A DNA stretch of 64,000 nucleotides from Anaerosacchariphilus polymeriproducens (GCF_003363435.1 NZ_QRCT01000028.1:1-64000), one strand, 5' to 3'; shown: positions 34,624-43,860, counted from the stretch's first letter. The notes: generated by a model not told the origin, from the sequence alone. Numbers and translations: made by a program.

Positions 34624-35451
34624 TCAGCAAACTAAATCTGGCGCGCATGGCTGTACTTTTCTCAAAATAAAGAGGCCATAAAGCAGAAGAGGGAGTGCTA
34701 AAATTAAGGAGCTTAGAGCTTCTTCCGGCGTGTTATTGACAGTCATAACTTTACCAAAACTACTGTTCACAGTAATAGCACTTAAATCACTGCAAATATC
34801 AAATAGTGCATGTAAGAGAATGGCCGGCCAAATGGAATGATTACGCAGGATGCAAGAGGCAAAAAATACTCCAAACGCGATGGCATATAAAATCTGTGTT
34901 ATGGTCGGTAAAAGCAAAGCACGTCCGGTCATGAAGTTTATTATATGGGAGGTTCCAAATAAAAGACTTGATAAAATGACAGATAAATAAATCCCTTTTT
35001 TGGTAGATCCCCACTTTTGAATCAATAGAGTCATTATCAGACCACGGAAAAGTATTTCCTCATAAAATCCGGTTGAAAGAAACACAAGTAAGTACAGTAG
35101 AATAATAAGTGGCTTTGAAGTATCAATTTTAGAAGAGCTTTTAAGAAACTCCCAAATAACATAGATGCATAGTAAAATCAAAGGCCAGCAAAGCCATAAT
35201 TGCTTCCATTCCTTAGGTTTGGTAAAGCCGGAAATAGAAATCCAGCCTAAATACTTTAATAAAATAACAAATACGATACTGCTGAAACCTTGTAAAAAGA
35301 TTCCTGATATATAAGAGGCACTTTGAGCATCAGTAAACCGGGTTAAAAATCTGTCCAATTGAATTTCTGTAAAAACAAAAAAAATAAAGATAATAATTAA
35401 GGAAAATAAAATAGGATGTTTTGATATCGTTGTTTTGATGTTATTGTTCAT
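34624..35451 (-). CDS. CPBP family intramembrane glutamic endopeptidase
   Basis: The 275-residue protein has about eight membrane segments and the CPBP (Abi) motifs: FYEEILFRG with the Glu pair and Arg (about 132-140), GTSHIINF with the first His, and ILLHALFD with the second. CPBP proteases process membrane proteins or protect against own bacteriocins. Here the gene lies after an ABC transporter operon on the same strand, 18 bases beyond the permease stop, so it may belong to that unit. AGAGGTGAC lies before the ATG. Confidence 0.85.
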   Translation of the reverse strand: MNNNIKTTISKHPILFSLIIIFIFFVFTEIQLDRFLTRFTDAQSASYISGIFLQGFSSIVFVILLKYLGWISISGFTKPKEWKQLWLCWPLILLCIYVIWEFLKSSSKIDTSKPLIILLYLLVFLSTGFYEEILFRGLIMTLLIQKWGSTKKGIYLSVILSSLLFGTSHIINFMTGRALLLPTITQILYAIAFGVFFASCILRNHSIWPAILLHALFDICSDLSAITVNSSFGKVMTVNNTPEEALSSLILALPLLLYGLFILRKVQPCAPDLVC

Positions 35452-35469
35452 AATGTCACCTCTTTTTCT

Positions 35470-36204
35470 TTAGTAACGTTCAAATTTGTACTTAAATAAA
35501 TGGGAACTGCACAGTAATCCTGCAATTATAAGAAAGATGGGAAGCAAAATACTGTATAGTGTTGTAAAAGCTGTAAAATTATCTTTCATTTCTATCAGAA
35601 TTTGCCCATAGGGGGCTGTTGTTATGTTCCATGCACCCATAGTTGCAAGGAATATAAAAGTAAGTATTAAAATTAAAGCTGGTATCATGATACAAAGAAA
35701 TACAGTAGTGATTTTTGAATTTTTTCTCGTATAGTGAAAACTCTTAGCCAAAATATATGAAAACATAATAATGACATAAAATACTAAGGAACAAATTAAA
35801 TACATAAGAAAAGAATCTATATTTTGAAACAGCACAATTCTTTTCATACCGAAAGTCCCTAACAGATACCAGAGTGTTTTAGTTAAAATTAGGCTGAATA
35901 GATTTAAACTCATGACTAAAGCTAATTTACCAATAAATATTTTGATAGGTTTTATACAAAGAGAAAATTCAAGGAGTGCGGATTCACAGCGCATCCAATT
36001 TACTGTTTCAGTGACTGATAAAACAAGTGTATAAAAACAAAAGAATATACTATAAATAGCACCTATGCCATTAATAAAGAAACAAAGCAGATTATCTTTA
36101 TTCGGTGTCACCAGTAAAATGATGAGAGTGATGATATAGCTGGTAATAAGAAATTGATATTTTTTGAATAAATTTATATAGTTCCATTTTAATAGATTAA
36201 GCAT
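35470..36204 (-). CDS. ABC exporter permease-like membrane protein
   Basis: The 244-residue protein has six hydrophobic segments and an N-terminus MLNLLKWNYINLFKKYQ like ABC-2 type permeases. No conserved catalytic motif is expected. The ATG at 36204 overlaps the end of the ATPase gene; TTG 36210 is in frame and would add two residues. Together with the upstream ATPase and GntR regulator it forms an export system resembling the YtrBCD type. The substrate is unknown; antimicrobial peptides or cell-wall antibiotics are a reasonable guess only. Confidence 0.75.
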   Translation of the reverse strand: MLNLLKWNYINLFKKYQFLITSYIITLIILLVTPNKDNLLCFFINGIGAIYSIFFCFYTLVLSVTETVNWMRCESALLEFSLCIKPIKIFIGKLALVMSLNLFSLILTKTLWYLLGTFGMKRIVLFQNIDSFLMYLICSLVFYVIIMFSYILAKSFHYTRKNSKITTVFLCIMIPALILILTFIFLATMGAWNITTAPYGQILIEMKDNFTAFTTLYSILLPIFLIIAGLLCSSHLFKYKFERY

Positions 36205-36898
36205 TCTCAAAAACCTCCATATAATATTCTTCTAAGGATTTTCCACATTCTTCTCTGATATGTTCAGCACTATCCAGTAAAATTAAATTTCCGTTATGTA
36301 GAAATAATACATCGTCTAGAAGTGTTTCCACATCATAAAGTTGATGAGTAGAAATAAGAATCGTACATTCACCATTTGCCGTTGAGAAAATGGTCTTAAT
36401 TAATTTTTTTCTGGTCAAAGGATCTATACCACCAATCGGTTCATCTAATAAATACAAATTAGTATTTCTGGCAAAAGTCAACATGAGAAGCAGACGTTCT
36501 TTACCGCCTTTGGAAAGACTGCTTATGTTTTCTTCTTTATTTATATTAAGAATTACACATAATTCATCGGCACGTTTTATATCAAAATCAGAAAACATGT
36601 CGTTATAATATTGAATTGCGTCATTTATTTTCATCCAAGGAAACAAGTGATTGTTCTCGGGCATATAGGATATGTGTTGTTTGGTTTCGTATCCTAGTGG
36701 CAAACCACAGATTTCCACATGACCGGAATCTTTATGATATATATTCATCAGGATTTTAAGAAGTGTGGTTTTACCTGCACCATTTGGTCCTAATAATCCA
36801 ACAATTCTTCCTTTTTCAATTTCAAAACTAAGATTGTTTAAAATTTGTTTCTTATTTATTTTTTTGTTTAAACCTTTTACAGAAACTATTTTGTTCAT
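36197..36898 (-). CDS. ABC transporter ATP-binding protein
   Basis: The 233-residue ATPase has Walker A GPNGAGKTT at about 37-45, Walker B YLLDEPIGGIDP, the D loop and the switch His in ISTHQL. The signature is SLSKGGKER rather than the common LSGGQ, a divergence often seen in YtrB/YxlF-like exporters. It overlaps the regulator gene upstream by ATGA and the permease downstream by 8 bases, so all three are translated as one unit. AAGGAG lies about 8 bases before the ATG. Confidence 0.9.
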   Translation of the reverse strand: MNKIVSVKGLNKKINKKQILNNLSFEIEKGRIVGLLGPNGAGKTTLLKILMNIYHKDSGHVEICGLPLGYETKQHISYMPENNHLFPWMKINDAIQYYNDMFSDFDIKRADELCVILNINKEENISSLSKGGKERLLLMLTFARNTNLYLLDEPIGGIDPLTRKKLIKTIFSTANGECTILISTHQLYDVETLLDDVLFLHNGNLILLDSAEHIREECGKSLEEYYMEVFENA

Positions 36899-37251
36899 TT
36901 CTTCAACTCCTTTTTCAGTATTTCATACATCTCATTTTCACTGTATCCTAATTCTTTCATTTCAGAAACAAAAGTTTTAACCAATGAACCTGACATTTTT
37001 TCTTTTAAAGCATTGAGTACAGCTTCATCATTTGTCACAAAACTTCCAACTCCCCGTTGGGTAAAAATAACGCCCTCACGTTCCAATTCAGAACAGGCTC
37101 TCTGCATAGTGTTCAAATTTACTTCGAATTGTTCTGCAAGGACTCTTACTGAGCTAATTCTTTCGCCTTTGGGAAGCACCTCTGTCACGATATCCTTTTT
37201 GATTCTATCCATAATTTGTAAATAAATAGGTACAGTTGTATTATATTTCAT
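36895..37251 (-). CDS. GntR family transcriptional regulator (YtrA-like)
   Basis: The 118-residue protein has the GntR winged helix (VPIYLQIMDRIKKDI at about 7-21, PKGERISSVRVLAEQFEVN and the wing GVIFTQRGVGSFV) and only a short C-terminal helical tail. That is the YtrA subtype, which usually represses the ABC transporter operon it heads. The ATG at 37251 has AGGTGA 6 bases upstream; an in-frame extension to 37314 crosses the promoter. An operator-like palindrome overlaps that promoter. Confidence 0.9.
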   Translation of the reverse strand: MKYNTTVPIYLQIMDRIKKDIVTEVLPKGERISSVRVLAEQFEVNLNTMQRACSELEREGVIFTQRGVGSFVTNDEAVLNALKEKMSGSLVKTFVSEMKELGYSENEMYEILKKELKK

Positions 37252-37271
37252 TGCAATCACCTCACCAGTAC

Positions 37272-37314
37272 TAGTGTTATATGTATATAATACACTAATA
37301 CACGGGAAAGTCAA
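37272..37314 (-). promoter_or_regulatory. Promoter and candidate operator of the GntR-ABC operon
   Basis: On the reverse strand TTGACT (37314-37309) precedes TATTAT (37292-37287) by 16 bases. TAGTGT (37272-37277) and ACACTA (37292-37297) form an inverted repeat of 26 bases overlapping the -10 box, the likely GntR operator. Confidence 0.6.
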
Positions 37315-37333
37315 TAGTAAATTTTGTATGTAC

Positions 37334-37362
37334 TTTACATTGAATTGTATATATATTATAAT
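37334..37362 (+). promoter_or_regulatory. Sigma-A promoter of the first chemoreceptor gene
   Basis: TTTACA (37334-37339) and TATAAT (37357-37362) are separated by exactly 17 bases. It diverges from the GntR promoter. Confidence 0.65.
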
Positions 37363-37412
37363 ACGATATATACATAATGGTCGAAAAATAAGGCCAGAGG
37401 AGGAAAGAGTCT

Positions 37413-39167
37413 ATGAAAAGAAGGAAAATAATAGCAAAGTGGAACAATTCTATTAAAGTGAAAATATTTATTATTGTTTTCTTAGTGGTAATTACAAATG
37501 TTATCATTGGTTCCATTGGATTAATGAATCTGAAAAAAGTACAAAAATCATTAGAAGAGAGTCTGGAGATACGAGCAGCGAATCTTAATCTGCTTCGGAC
37601 AGCAGATGTTGATTTGTACCAAATGTATGTGGCTGAAAAGGAGTTATGCATTTTTGAACCAGATTCAGAAGAGTTTCAGGAACAGTTAGAGGAGTTTAAC
37701 AAACAAAGAGGGGACGTTCTGAAGAAATTTTCAGAATATAAGGGGAATATATTGAAACTTCCTGATGAAGAAAGTTTAGTCCAGAATTTCGAAAAATTAA
37801 TGGAAGAGTATGTAAGTCTTTCTAGTCAAATTGTTGAAAATTTATCATCAACTAATACAGTGATCCGGGAGAAGGGGATATCACAATCTCAGGAAGAAGG
37901 TTTTGAAAAATTTGAAGCGGTAGAAGATTCCTTAGATGAGGTAGGTGATCTGTATTATGATGATAATGAAAAAATGCTTAGTCAAGTAAAGAAAGACTAT
38001 AATAAATTAATCGTGTTTACAATGATTCTTATTATGGTATGTTTGATCATCAGTACCGTATGGGGATATATTGTGATTCGCTCAATAAGCCGTCAAATCA
38101 AGCATTTAAAAGGTAATGTACGCAAAATGAAAGACGGTGATTTAACCGTTAAAATTCCTAAATTGACGAACGATGAACTTGGAGAATTATCAGGTGATTT
38201 TAATGTAATGGTAGAACAAATAAAAGAATTGATTTCAATCGTACAAGATTCTGTAGAAGATATGAATCAATCATCAGTCGAATTAGCGACCGTTTCTGAG
38301 GAAACAACGGAATCATCAGAAGAAATTAGAAAGGCTATTTTGGAAATTTCCGAAGGGGCTGCTAAGCAGGCAGTGCTGGTTGAAGAAACGAATCAGAAAA
38401 CACTACAACTTTCAAAAGTAATAGAAACGGTAAATGAAAAGAATAAACATATGGATTCTTTATCTTCACAAGCTGAAAGTGTACTCAGCGGTGGAGTAGA
38501 AAATGTAAGAACATTACAAAATCATACCGATAAATATGTTGTTGTAAATCAACAAATTGTGGATAAAGTCAATGTTCTTGTAGAAAGTATGAAAAGTATT
38601 ACACATATTGTGGAAACATTAAATAACATATCAAGTCAGACAAACTTACTAGCGCTTAATGCTGGTATAGAAGCAGCAAGAGCGGGCGAGTATGGTCGCG
38701 GGTTCGTAGTAGTGGCTCTAGAAATAAGAAAATTAGCGTCTCAATCTACAGAAGCTTCCAATGAAATTAAAGATACTATTTTACATTTGGAGAATGAAGT
38801 GAGTCAGACGTTTGAATTGATGAACCAAACGGATCAGGTTGCAAAAGAACAATGCAACATTGTTGACGATACGCAGTCCTCATTTGCTATTATTAGTGAA
38901 ACAATTCATGATATATTAAAGTCAATACAGGAAATTAATCAAGATATTATGCAAGCAAATGAGCTTAAGGTTGAAGTTGTAAATGCTATACAGGATATTT
39001 CACAAGTAGCAAATAATGCAGCTACCTCGACCCGCTATATTAATTCTTCTGTAGACGGACAATCGGCAGCATTATTGAATCTGCAAAAATCAACGGAACT
39101 TTTAAAACAATTAAGTGAAAAAGTAAATGTAATGATTCGTCGTTTTAATATTCAAGAAAATGAGTAA
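37413..39167 (+). CDS. Methyl-accepting chemotaxis protein (four-helix sensor type)
   Basis: The 584-residue receptor has a first membrane helix at about 17-38, a helical extracellular sensor (about 40-195) of four-helix-bundle type, a second membrane helix at about 203-226, a HAMP domain to about 280 and a long cytoplasmic coiled-coil signalling domain. The hairpin tip reads [18 protein letters not shown], followed by [18 protein letters not shown]; canonical receptors have AVVADEVRKLAE there, so CheA/CheW coupling may be altered. GAGGAGGAAAG lies before the ATG. No che genes are in the window. Confidence 0.92.
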   Translation: MKRRKIIAKWNNSIKVKIFIIVFLVVITNVIIGSIGLMNLKKVQKSLEESLEIRAANLNLLRTADVDLYQMYVAEKELCIFEPDSEEFQEQLEEFNKQRGDVLKKFSEYKGNILKLPDEESLVQNFEKLMEEYVSLSSQIVENLSSTNTVIREKGISQSQEEGFEKFEAVEDSLDEVGDLYYDDNEKMLSQVKKDYNKLIVFTMILIMVCLIISTVWGYIVIRSISRQIKHLKGNVRKMKDGDLTVKIPKLTNDELGELSGDFNVMVEQIKELISIVQDSVEDMNQSSVELATVSEETTESSEEIRKAILEISEGAAKQAVLVEETNQKTLQLSKVIETVNEKNKHMDSLSSQAESVLSGGVENVRTLQNHTDKYVVVNQQIVDKVNVLVESMKSITHIVETLNNISSQTNLLALNAGIEAARAGEYGRGFVVVALEIRKLASQSTEASNEIKDTILHLENEVSQTFELMNQTDQVAKEQCNIVDDTQSSFAIISETIHDILKSIQEINQDIMQANELKVEVVNAIQDISQVANNAATSTRYINSSVDGQSAALLNLQKSTELLKQLSEKVNVMIRRFNIQENE

Positions 39168-39198
39168 TCATAACATTATGCTTTGACTATAATTTGAA

Positions 39199-39241
39199 AA
39201 ATAACTACTAGATATCTTAGTATCTATGTAGTTATTTTTTA
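39199..39241. terminator. Terminator between the chemoreceptor and the convergent HAAS-like gene
   Basis: AAATAACTAC (39199-39208) pairs exactly with GTAGTTATTT (39228-39237), with an inner TAGATA/TATCTA pair and a T run after it. Confidence 0.82.
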
Positions 39242-39280
39242 TATTGCTAAAGTTGTATTTATTTCGTAGCTTATGTTCTC

Positions 39281-39937
39281 TTATGAAAGAAACTTATCCA
39301 TGATTCTTTCTATTGCAAAAAGTATAAAAACGATAATTGCTGCAATATATAATGGAATTGTCAGTATTACATTTTTAAAAATAAATGGTAAAAATGATAT
39401 TATAAATACCATAATCCAAATGAACAAAAATTCGAGAATACTTTTTGATATTTTTTTCGGAGCAAAGGCCTGTTTGCAAAGAAAATGTATATAAACTTCC
39501 GCAAATAGTATAGTAAGAATCCCGCTTATAATTTTTCCAACAGTAAGATTAAATTCATATGGTTCCCTAGTTATTAAACTAATAATTATAAAATCAGATA
39601 CAACTGATATGATACCAATAACCCACATTATTAAAACAATTTCTGATATTAATTGAAATATCTTTTCACTGTATGTTTTTTGTGGAAAGCTATTGATTAT
39701 TTCATCACATATTTCTTTATAATTTTCTCCGATTACCTTCTGAATATCATCGCCTCGTTTTTGTCCTTCAATAATCATATCTATTAGGTCGGCTCTAACC
39801 ATTTCTTGATTATACCTAGACAAATCAGAACCGCGAAGATATAAAATAATATTAGTCAGTATATCCTCATTTTCTTTGTTGATTTCTTTTTCTCTGGTCT
39901 TATTCTCTTTAATTAGATATTTTGTTTTTTTATTCAT
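39281..39937 (-). CDS. PadR-linked membrane protein with HAAS-like (DUF1048/DUF1129-type) head
   Basis: The 218-residue protein has a soluble helical head (about 1-95) with YLRGSDLSRYNQEMVRADLIDM and ICDEIINSF-type patterns. That resembles the HAAS/DUF1048/DUF1129 group found beside PadR regulators. Four membrane segments fill the rest. Function is not known; it may be an anti-factor or stress membrane protein. Its start overlaps the padR-like stop by ATGA, so both are co-translated. I am confident of the gene and less so of the family name. Confidence 0.7.
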   Translation of the reverse strand: MNKKTKYLIKENKTREKEINKENEDILTNIILYLRGSDLSRYNQEMVRADLIDMIIEGQKRGDDIQKVIGENYKEICDEIINSFPQKTYSEKIFQLISEIVLIMWVIGIISVVSDFIIISLITREPYEFNLTVGKIISGILTILFAEVYIHFLCKQAFAPKKISKSILEFLFIWIMVFIISFLPFIFKNVILTIPLYIAAIIVFILFAIERIMDKFLS

Positions 39938-40272
39938 AGTATTTGCCCTCCTTTATCGTTTTCAAAAAGTTGATTAATTGCATAAAATAGTTCTTTGCAA
40001 TTATCTTTAAATGAGTTAAGTTCAATTTCTCCTTTTGCAGTAAGATTAAAATATTTCCGATTAGGACCATTTTCGGATGCTTTCATCACGGAGGAAATAA
40101 GTCCATTTTTTTGAAGTCTTAATAATAATGGATAAATAGTCCCTTCCGATATTTCACCAAAACCATATAAGTTTAATTTACGTGAAATTTCATATCCGTA
40201 GGTTTCTTCCATACTAATGACCTGAAGGATACATCCTTCCAGCATTCCTTTTAGCATTTGCGATGTTATCAA
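39934..40272 (-). CDS. PadR family transcriptional regulator
   Basis: The 112-residue repressor has the PadR winged helix: EGCILQVISMEETYGYEIS at about 11-29, EISEGTIYPLLLRLQKNGLI, and the wing NGPNRKYFNLTAKGE. I choose the TTG at 40272 as start because AAGGAGG lies 8 to 9 bases upstream; the first in-frame ATG (40257) is 22 bases away from it. It is transcribed with the downstream membrane protein. The promoter carries two TGTATT(A/G)CAAGGTA copies that are probably its operators. Confidence 0.88.
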   Translation of the reverse strand: MITSQMLKGMLEGCILQVISMEETYGYEISRKLNLYGFGEISEGTIYPLLLRLQKNGLISSVMKASENGPNRKYFNLTAKGEIELNSFKDNCKELFYAINQLFENDKGGQIL

Positions 40273-40294
40273 TCTTTTCCCTCCTTAGATATTA

Positions 40295-40344
40295 TGTATT
40301 GCAAGGTACCAGTATATTGTATTACAAGGTAAGGAAGATGTCAA
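40295..40344 (-). promoter_or_regulatory. Promoter and repeated operator of the PadR operon
   Basis: On the reverse strand TTGACA (40344-40339) and TACAAT (40321-40316) are 17 bases apart. The 14-base element TACCTTG(T/C)AATACA occurs twice on the reverse strand (40331-40318 overlapping the -10, and 40308-40295), a likely autoregulatory PadR site. Confidence 0.7.
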
Positions 40345-40380
40345 TAAATATTTAGGTAATGAAGATGTCAATAAATATTT
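40327..40380. repeat. Tandem 27-bp duplication, 26 of 27 identical
   Basis: The units 40327-40353 and 40354-40380 differ only at position 7 (G at 40333, T at 40360). Each contains TGTCAATAAATATTT, so the -35 TTGACA of the padR promoter is duplicated, and the second unit ends directly at the forward -35 TTGACT. Confidence 0.92.
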
Positions 40381-40409
40381 TTGACTTCACTAAAATAGTG
40401 TGATAATAT
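40381..40409 (+). promoter_or_regulatory. Sigma-A promoter of the DUF6483-like gene
   Basis: TTGACT (40381-40386) and TAATAT (40404-40409) are 17 bases apart. The spacer holds the palindrome CACTA-AAA-TAGTG (40388-40400), a possible operator. Confidence 0.6.
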
Positions 40410-40456
40410 AAATATGTTTATTAAAAATAAGTAAAGCTATTTAGGAGGAGAAAAGA

Positions 40457-40831
40457 ATGGCAGCTTATGAAGATGATTATATTAAAAAATTGATTGCTGC
40501 AATGGGCGACACATTAGCAGGTGCATTGATAGGAAAAAATGGTGATATGGATTCAGAGAATAAAGAGATTGATATTGTTTTATCTGAAGAAGATTTGGTT
40601 CATTTTAGAATCCAGAAATTTCTTAGGGATAGAGAAGTAAATATGGCAGAGAATATTTTATTAGAGGCGATAGAGAAAAAACAATCTCCAAAATATTTAC
40701 AGATTGCGAAAGAGTTTTATGATCAAATTAATAAATATACGGAAAAACAATTAGAAGAGTGTAATTTTTCAAGACAAGAAATCATAGAAGATTTGGAACA
40801 TATTCAAAAACTTTATAATTGTAATGCTTGA
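40457..40831 (+). CDS. DUF6483-like small cytoplasmic protein
   Basis: The 124-residue, largely helical protein begins MAAYEDDYIKKLIAAMGD and has a charged C-terminal half with tetratricopeptide-like spacing (AENILLEAIEKKQSPKYL, IAKEFYDQINKY). The opening pattern, an acidic EDDYI start followed by an amphipathic helix, resembles DUF6483 of Clostridia; I hold this at moderate confidence. No catalytic motif is visible. TAGGAGGAG lies before the ATG, and a clear terminator follows, so it is transcribed alone. Confidence 0.65.
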   Translation: MAAYEDDYIKKLIAAMGDTLAGALIGKNGDMDSENKEIDIVLSEEDLVHFRIQKFLRDREVNMAENILLEAIEKKQSPKYLQIAKEFYDQINKYTEKQLEECNFSRQEIIEDLEHIQKLYNCNA

Positions 40832-40834
40832 TAG

Positions 40835-40868
40835 AAGCTGTGAGACGAAGGTCTTACGGCTTTTTTTT
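40835..40868 (+). terminator. Terminator after the DUF6483-like gene
   Basis: AAGCTGTGAGAC (40835-40846) pairs with GTCTTACGGCTT (40851-40862), twelve pairs with two G-U, followed by a T run. Confidence 0.85.
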
Positions 40869-41080
40869 AATTCCGAACTAAATAAATAGCAGAATATTTC
40901 ATTATATAAATTAAGTTGTAAAATTGTGACAAAACAGGAAACATATATTAAATGCATCATCATATAAAAATATTGCCTTAAGTTATCAGAAAACACTTTT
41001 AAAATACAAGTAATTATGTTAAAATATAAAAGCTGATAGTACAAGTTTTAATAGATTAAAGTGCAAAAGGGAGATGAGTT

Positions 41081-43093
41081 ATGAAATCATTAAAAATTAG
41101 GCTTATTATTGTTTTCACAATAGTTATTTTAACGATTACAAGTGTTTTAGGTATTGTTTGTATCTATGTTGTTAATAAAAATTTGTTAGCAGGTACGAAT
41201 AAGGATTTAGAACTGTTGGCACAAATGGAATCAAATTATGTAAAAGCTCGATTGGATGAGCAAATTAGCTATATGATGAGTCTGGCACAAAACTCAAACG
41301 TTTCAGATATGACAATTCCAGATAAGTCGAAACTTGATTTTTTTAAAGCAGAAGCTGAGAGAGCTGGTTATATTGAGTTTTCGATTCTAAATACAAACGG
41401 AAAGGGTAAAATCTTTAATGATACCAGAGATAATATTGATTTAAGTAATGAAGCATATGTTAAGGAAGCATTAAATGGAAAATCAGGCATATCAGATCTT
41501 GCAGTCGATAGTGAAACAGGAAAAGCAGTGTTGTCATTTGCGGTACCTGTTTATTCAGAAGGAAAATTGATAGGAGTACTTTGTGGAAGCAGGGATGGAA
41601 GTTTATTAAATGAAATTGCAAATGAATTTAAATATGGAGACAGTGGATATGGATACATTTTAGATAACGCCGGAACGATAATTGGACATAAAAAACAGGA
41701 TCTGGTATTAAAAAAATTCAATTTAATTGAAGCTGGAAAAGATAATCCAGACTATAAAGCTTTGGCAAAGTTAACAGCTGAACATATGATTTTAGGAGAA
41801 GAAGGAATTGGAACCTATTTATTTGAAGGTACAAACCGTATCGTAGGATTTACACCGATTCCAAACAGTTCATGGATTATGGTAGTGGGAATAGAAGAGT
41901 CAGAAGTACTTGCAAGTATAAAAAGCATAAGAAACATTTTAGTCAATATGATTATTGGGGCACTGATATTAGGAGCTGTTATTACTTTTTTTGTAAGTGG
42001 CAATATTGTAAAACCCCTTATATATGTTACAAAAAGAATACACAAATTGTCTGATTTGGATTTTATAATGGAACAGGATAAACAAGCAAAAATATACAGT
42101 TCAAGAAAAGATGAGATAGGCAAAATGATATTGTCGTTGCAGACGATGCAGGAGAATGTAAGAGAATTCATTGTAAAAACAACGGATTCTGCACAACAGG
42201 TGGCTGCATCTGCACAAGAATTAACAGCAACGGCAGATCAGACAACAATGGAGACAGAGTTAGTCGCAAAAACGATTGGAGAAATAGCACTCGGAGCAGG
42301 TGAACAAGCGAAAGATACGGAAATTACAGCATATAATGTGAAAGAAATGGGAGAATTATTAGAGCAGGATTCATTCTATTTAAGAGATTTGAATCAAGCA
42401 GCAATGCAGATTGATAAAGAGAAAGAAGAGGGATTTAAAATTTTAAATATGCTTGTTGAGAAATCCAGACAAAATGATGCAGCATCTCAGTCGGTATATG
42501 AAGTAATTCTGAGTAACAATGCAAGTGCTGAAAAGATTGAGAATGCAAGTGCAATGATCAAAAGTATAGCGGAACAGACCAATCTGCTTGCTTTAAATGC
42601 TGCAATAGAAGCAGCAAGAGCAGGGGAGGCCGGTCGTGGATTTGCAGTTGTTGCGGATGAAATAAGGAAATTGGCAGAACAATCAAATGATTTTACAAAT
42701 GATATTGAAATTGTTATTGATGAATTGAAATTAAAATCTTTAAGTGCGGTTGATACGATTAAAGAAGTTAATCAAATAGTAAAATCCCAAACAGAAAGTG
42801 TAAAAGAAACAGAAAGTAAATTCAATGGTATTGCACAAGCGATTGACTTAATGCAAGAGATCATCGAAAAGTTAAATAAATCGGCAGAACTAATGACGCA
42901 GAATAAAAATAAAATTATTGATTTAACACAAAATCTTTCAGCAATTTCTCAAGAAAATGCAGCGGGGACGGAAGAAGTTTCTGCGTCTATGGAAGAACAG
43001 ACGGCAACTATGGATGAAATTGCAAATTTTGCAGAAGGTCTATCATCGATAGCACAAGAATTACAGATGATCATTTTACAATTTAAGATTTAG
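41081..43093 (+). CDS. Methyl-accepting chemotaxis protein with a Cache-type sensor
   Basis: The 670-residue receptor has an N-terminal membrane helix (about 7-30), a large extracellular Cache-type sensor (about 35-270, with [10 protein letters not shown] and [14 protein letters not shown]), a second membrane helix (about 286-308), a HAMP domain and the signalling coiled coil. The hairpin tip [20 protein letters not shown] and [18 protein letters not shown] is fully canonical, unlike the first receptor. It likely senses an amino acid or small carboxylate, by analogy with other Cache domains. AAAGGGAGATG lies before the ATG. The 249-base gap before it holds a terminator and AT-rich sequence only. 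Confidence 0.93.
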   Translation: MKSLKIRLIIVFTIVILTITSVLGIVCIYVVNKNLLAGTNKDLELLAQMESNYVKARLDEQISYMMSLAQNSNVSDMTIPDKSKLDFFKAEAERAGYIEFSILNTNGKGKIFNDTRDNIDLSNEAYVKEALNGKSGISDLAVDSETGKAVLSFAVPVYSEGKLIGVLCGSRDGSLLNEIANEFKYGDSGYGYILDNAGTIIGHKKQDLVLKKFNLIEAGKDNPDYKALAKLTAEHMILGEEGIGTYLFEGTNRIVGFTPIPNSSWIMVVGIEESEVLASIKSIRNILVNMIIGALILGAVITFFVSGNIVKPLIYVTKRIHKLSDLDFIMEQDKQAKIYSSRKDEIGKMILSLQTMQENVREFIVKTTDSAQQVAASAQELTATADQTTMETELVAKTIGEIALGAGEQAKDTEITAYNVKEMGELLEQDSFYLRDLNQAAMQIDKEKEEGFKILNMLVEKSRQNDAASQSVYEVILSNNASAEKIENASAMIKSIAEQTNLLALNAAIEAARAGEAGRGFAVVADEIRKLAEQSNDFTNDIEIVIDELKLKSLSAVDTIKEVNQIVKSQTESVKETESKFNGIAQAIDLMQEIIEKLNKSAELMTQNKNKIIDLTQNLSAISQENAAGTEEVSASMEEQTATMDEIANFAEGLSSIAQELQMIILQFKI

Positions 43094-43103
43094 AACTGCA
43101 AAG

Positions 43104-43155
43104 TGTAAACTTTTTTGCATACAGGGTTGACAATTTATGGAAAGAGGGATATAGT
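43104..43155 (+). promoter_or_regulatory. bioY promoter with candidate BirA operator
   Basis: TTGACA (43127-43132) and TATAGT (43150-43155) are 17 bases apart. TGTAAAC (43104-43110) and GTTGACA (43126-43132) form an inverted pair with a 15-base spacer, six of seven positions matching, which fits the BirA box layout. It overlaps the -35, so biotin-bound BirA would repress. Confidence 0.62.
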
Positions 43156-43192
43156 AAATTCATAAAAAAAATAGTATAAGGAGAGTATAATT

Positions 43193-43777
43193 ATGCAAGA
43201 AAGAAAAATTACACCTAAGGATTTAGCCCTGTGTGCGCTTTTTATTGCCCTAATTGTAATTGGGACTTTTCTTAAAATCCCAGTACCTGTAGTGCCGTTT
43301 ACACTTCAATTTCTGTTTACGATGATGGCAGGACTTTTATTGGGGGGGAGATTGGGAGCATTCAGTGTATTTGGTTATATTGTACTAGGATTGATCGGTA
43401 TGCCGGTATTTACGGAGGGAGGTGGAATTTGGTATATTTTCAAACCAAGTTTCGGCTATATTATCGGATTTTGCATTGCAGCCTATGTTACAGGAATGGT
43501 TGCCAATAAAGTGATGAATCCATCTATGAAACGTATCCTTTCTGCTAATTTTATTGGATTGGGGATTGTTTACGCTTGTGGATTGAGTTATTGTTATGTA
43601 ATCAGTAATTTTGTGATTCACTCACCGATAGGATTATCGAAATTATTCTTATATTGTTTTTGGTTAGTGATTCCAGGAGATATTTTTTTATGTATATTAA
43701 GTGCTTTACTGGCATATAAGTTGATTCCTTTATTGAATAAAATGAAACATAATGAAAGATATCAGTCCTTCATATAA
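43193..43777 (+). CDS. bioY: Biotin transporter BioY
   Basis: The 194-residue protein has six membrane segments and matches BioY. It has ALCALFIALIVIGTFLKIPV, then VPFTLQFLFTMMAGLLLGGR at about 34-53, GMPVFTEGGG and KPSFGYIIGF. BioY is the substrate-binding subunit of a biotin importer (ECF-type). No energising EcfA or EcfT gene is adjacent, so it works with subunits encoded elsewhere or alone. AAGGAGAG lies before the ATG. The upstream BirA-like box supports biotin control. Confidence 0.94.
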   Translation: MQERKITPKDLALCALFIALIVIGTFLKIPVPVVPFTLQFLFTMMAGLLLGGRLGAFSVFGYIVLGLIGMPVFTEGGGIWYIFKPSFGYIIGFCIAAYVTGMVANKVMNPSMKRILSANFIGLGIVYACGLSYCYVISNFVIHSPIGLSKLFLYCFWLVIPGDIFLCILSALLAYKLIPLLNKMKHNERYQSFI

Positions 43778-43821
43778 TTATTGCTAAGTAGTAGTACATA
43801 GTAATACTATAACAATAATTA
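43775..43821. repeat. Inverted repeat after bioY
   Basis: TAATTATTG (43775-43783) and CAATAATTA (43813-43821) are exact inverse copies around a 29-base loop that contains TAGTA and TACTA. No T run follows, so termination is uncertain. Confidence 0.4.
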
Positions 43822-43831
43822 ATATTAGCTA

Positions 43832-43860
43832 TTGACATAAATCGGTTTTTTATATATATT
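43832..43860 (+). promoter_or_regulatory. Sigma-A promoter of the DUF6612-type lipoprotein
   Basis: TTGACA (43832-43837) and TATATT (43855-43860) are 17 bases apart. The leader that follows (about 43866 onwards) can form GTTGTGTTTC with GAAATACAAC (43867-43876 and 43890-43899), ten pairs with one G-U, at the mRNA 5' end. Confidence 0.55.

Noticed and set aside
40388-40400. CACTA-AAA-TAGTG palindrome as a hairpin terminator
   Set aside because: It lies in the promoter spacer and has no T run; it is at most an operator.
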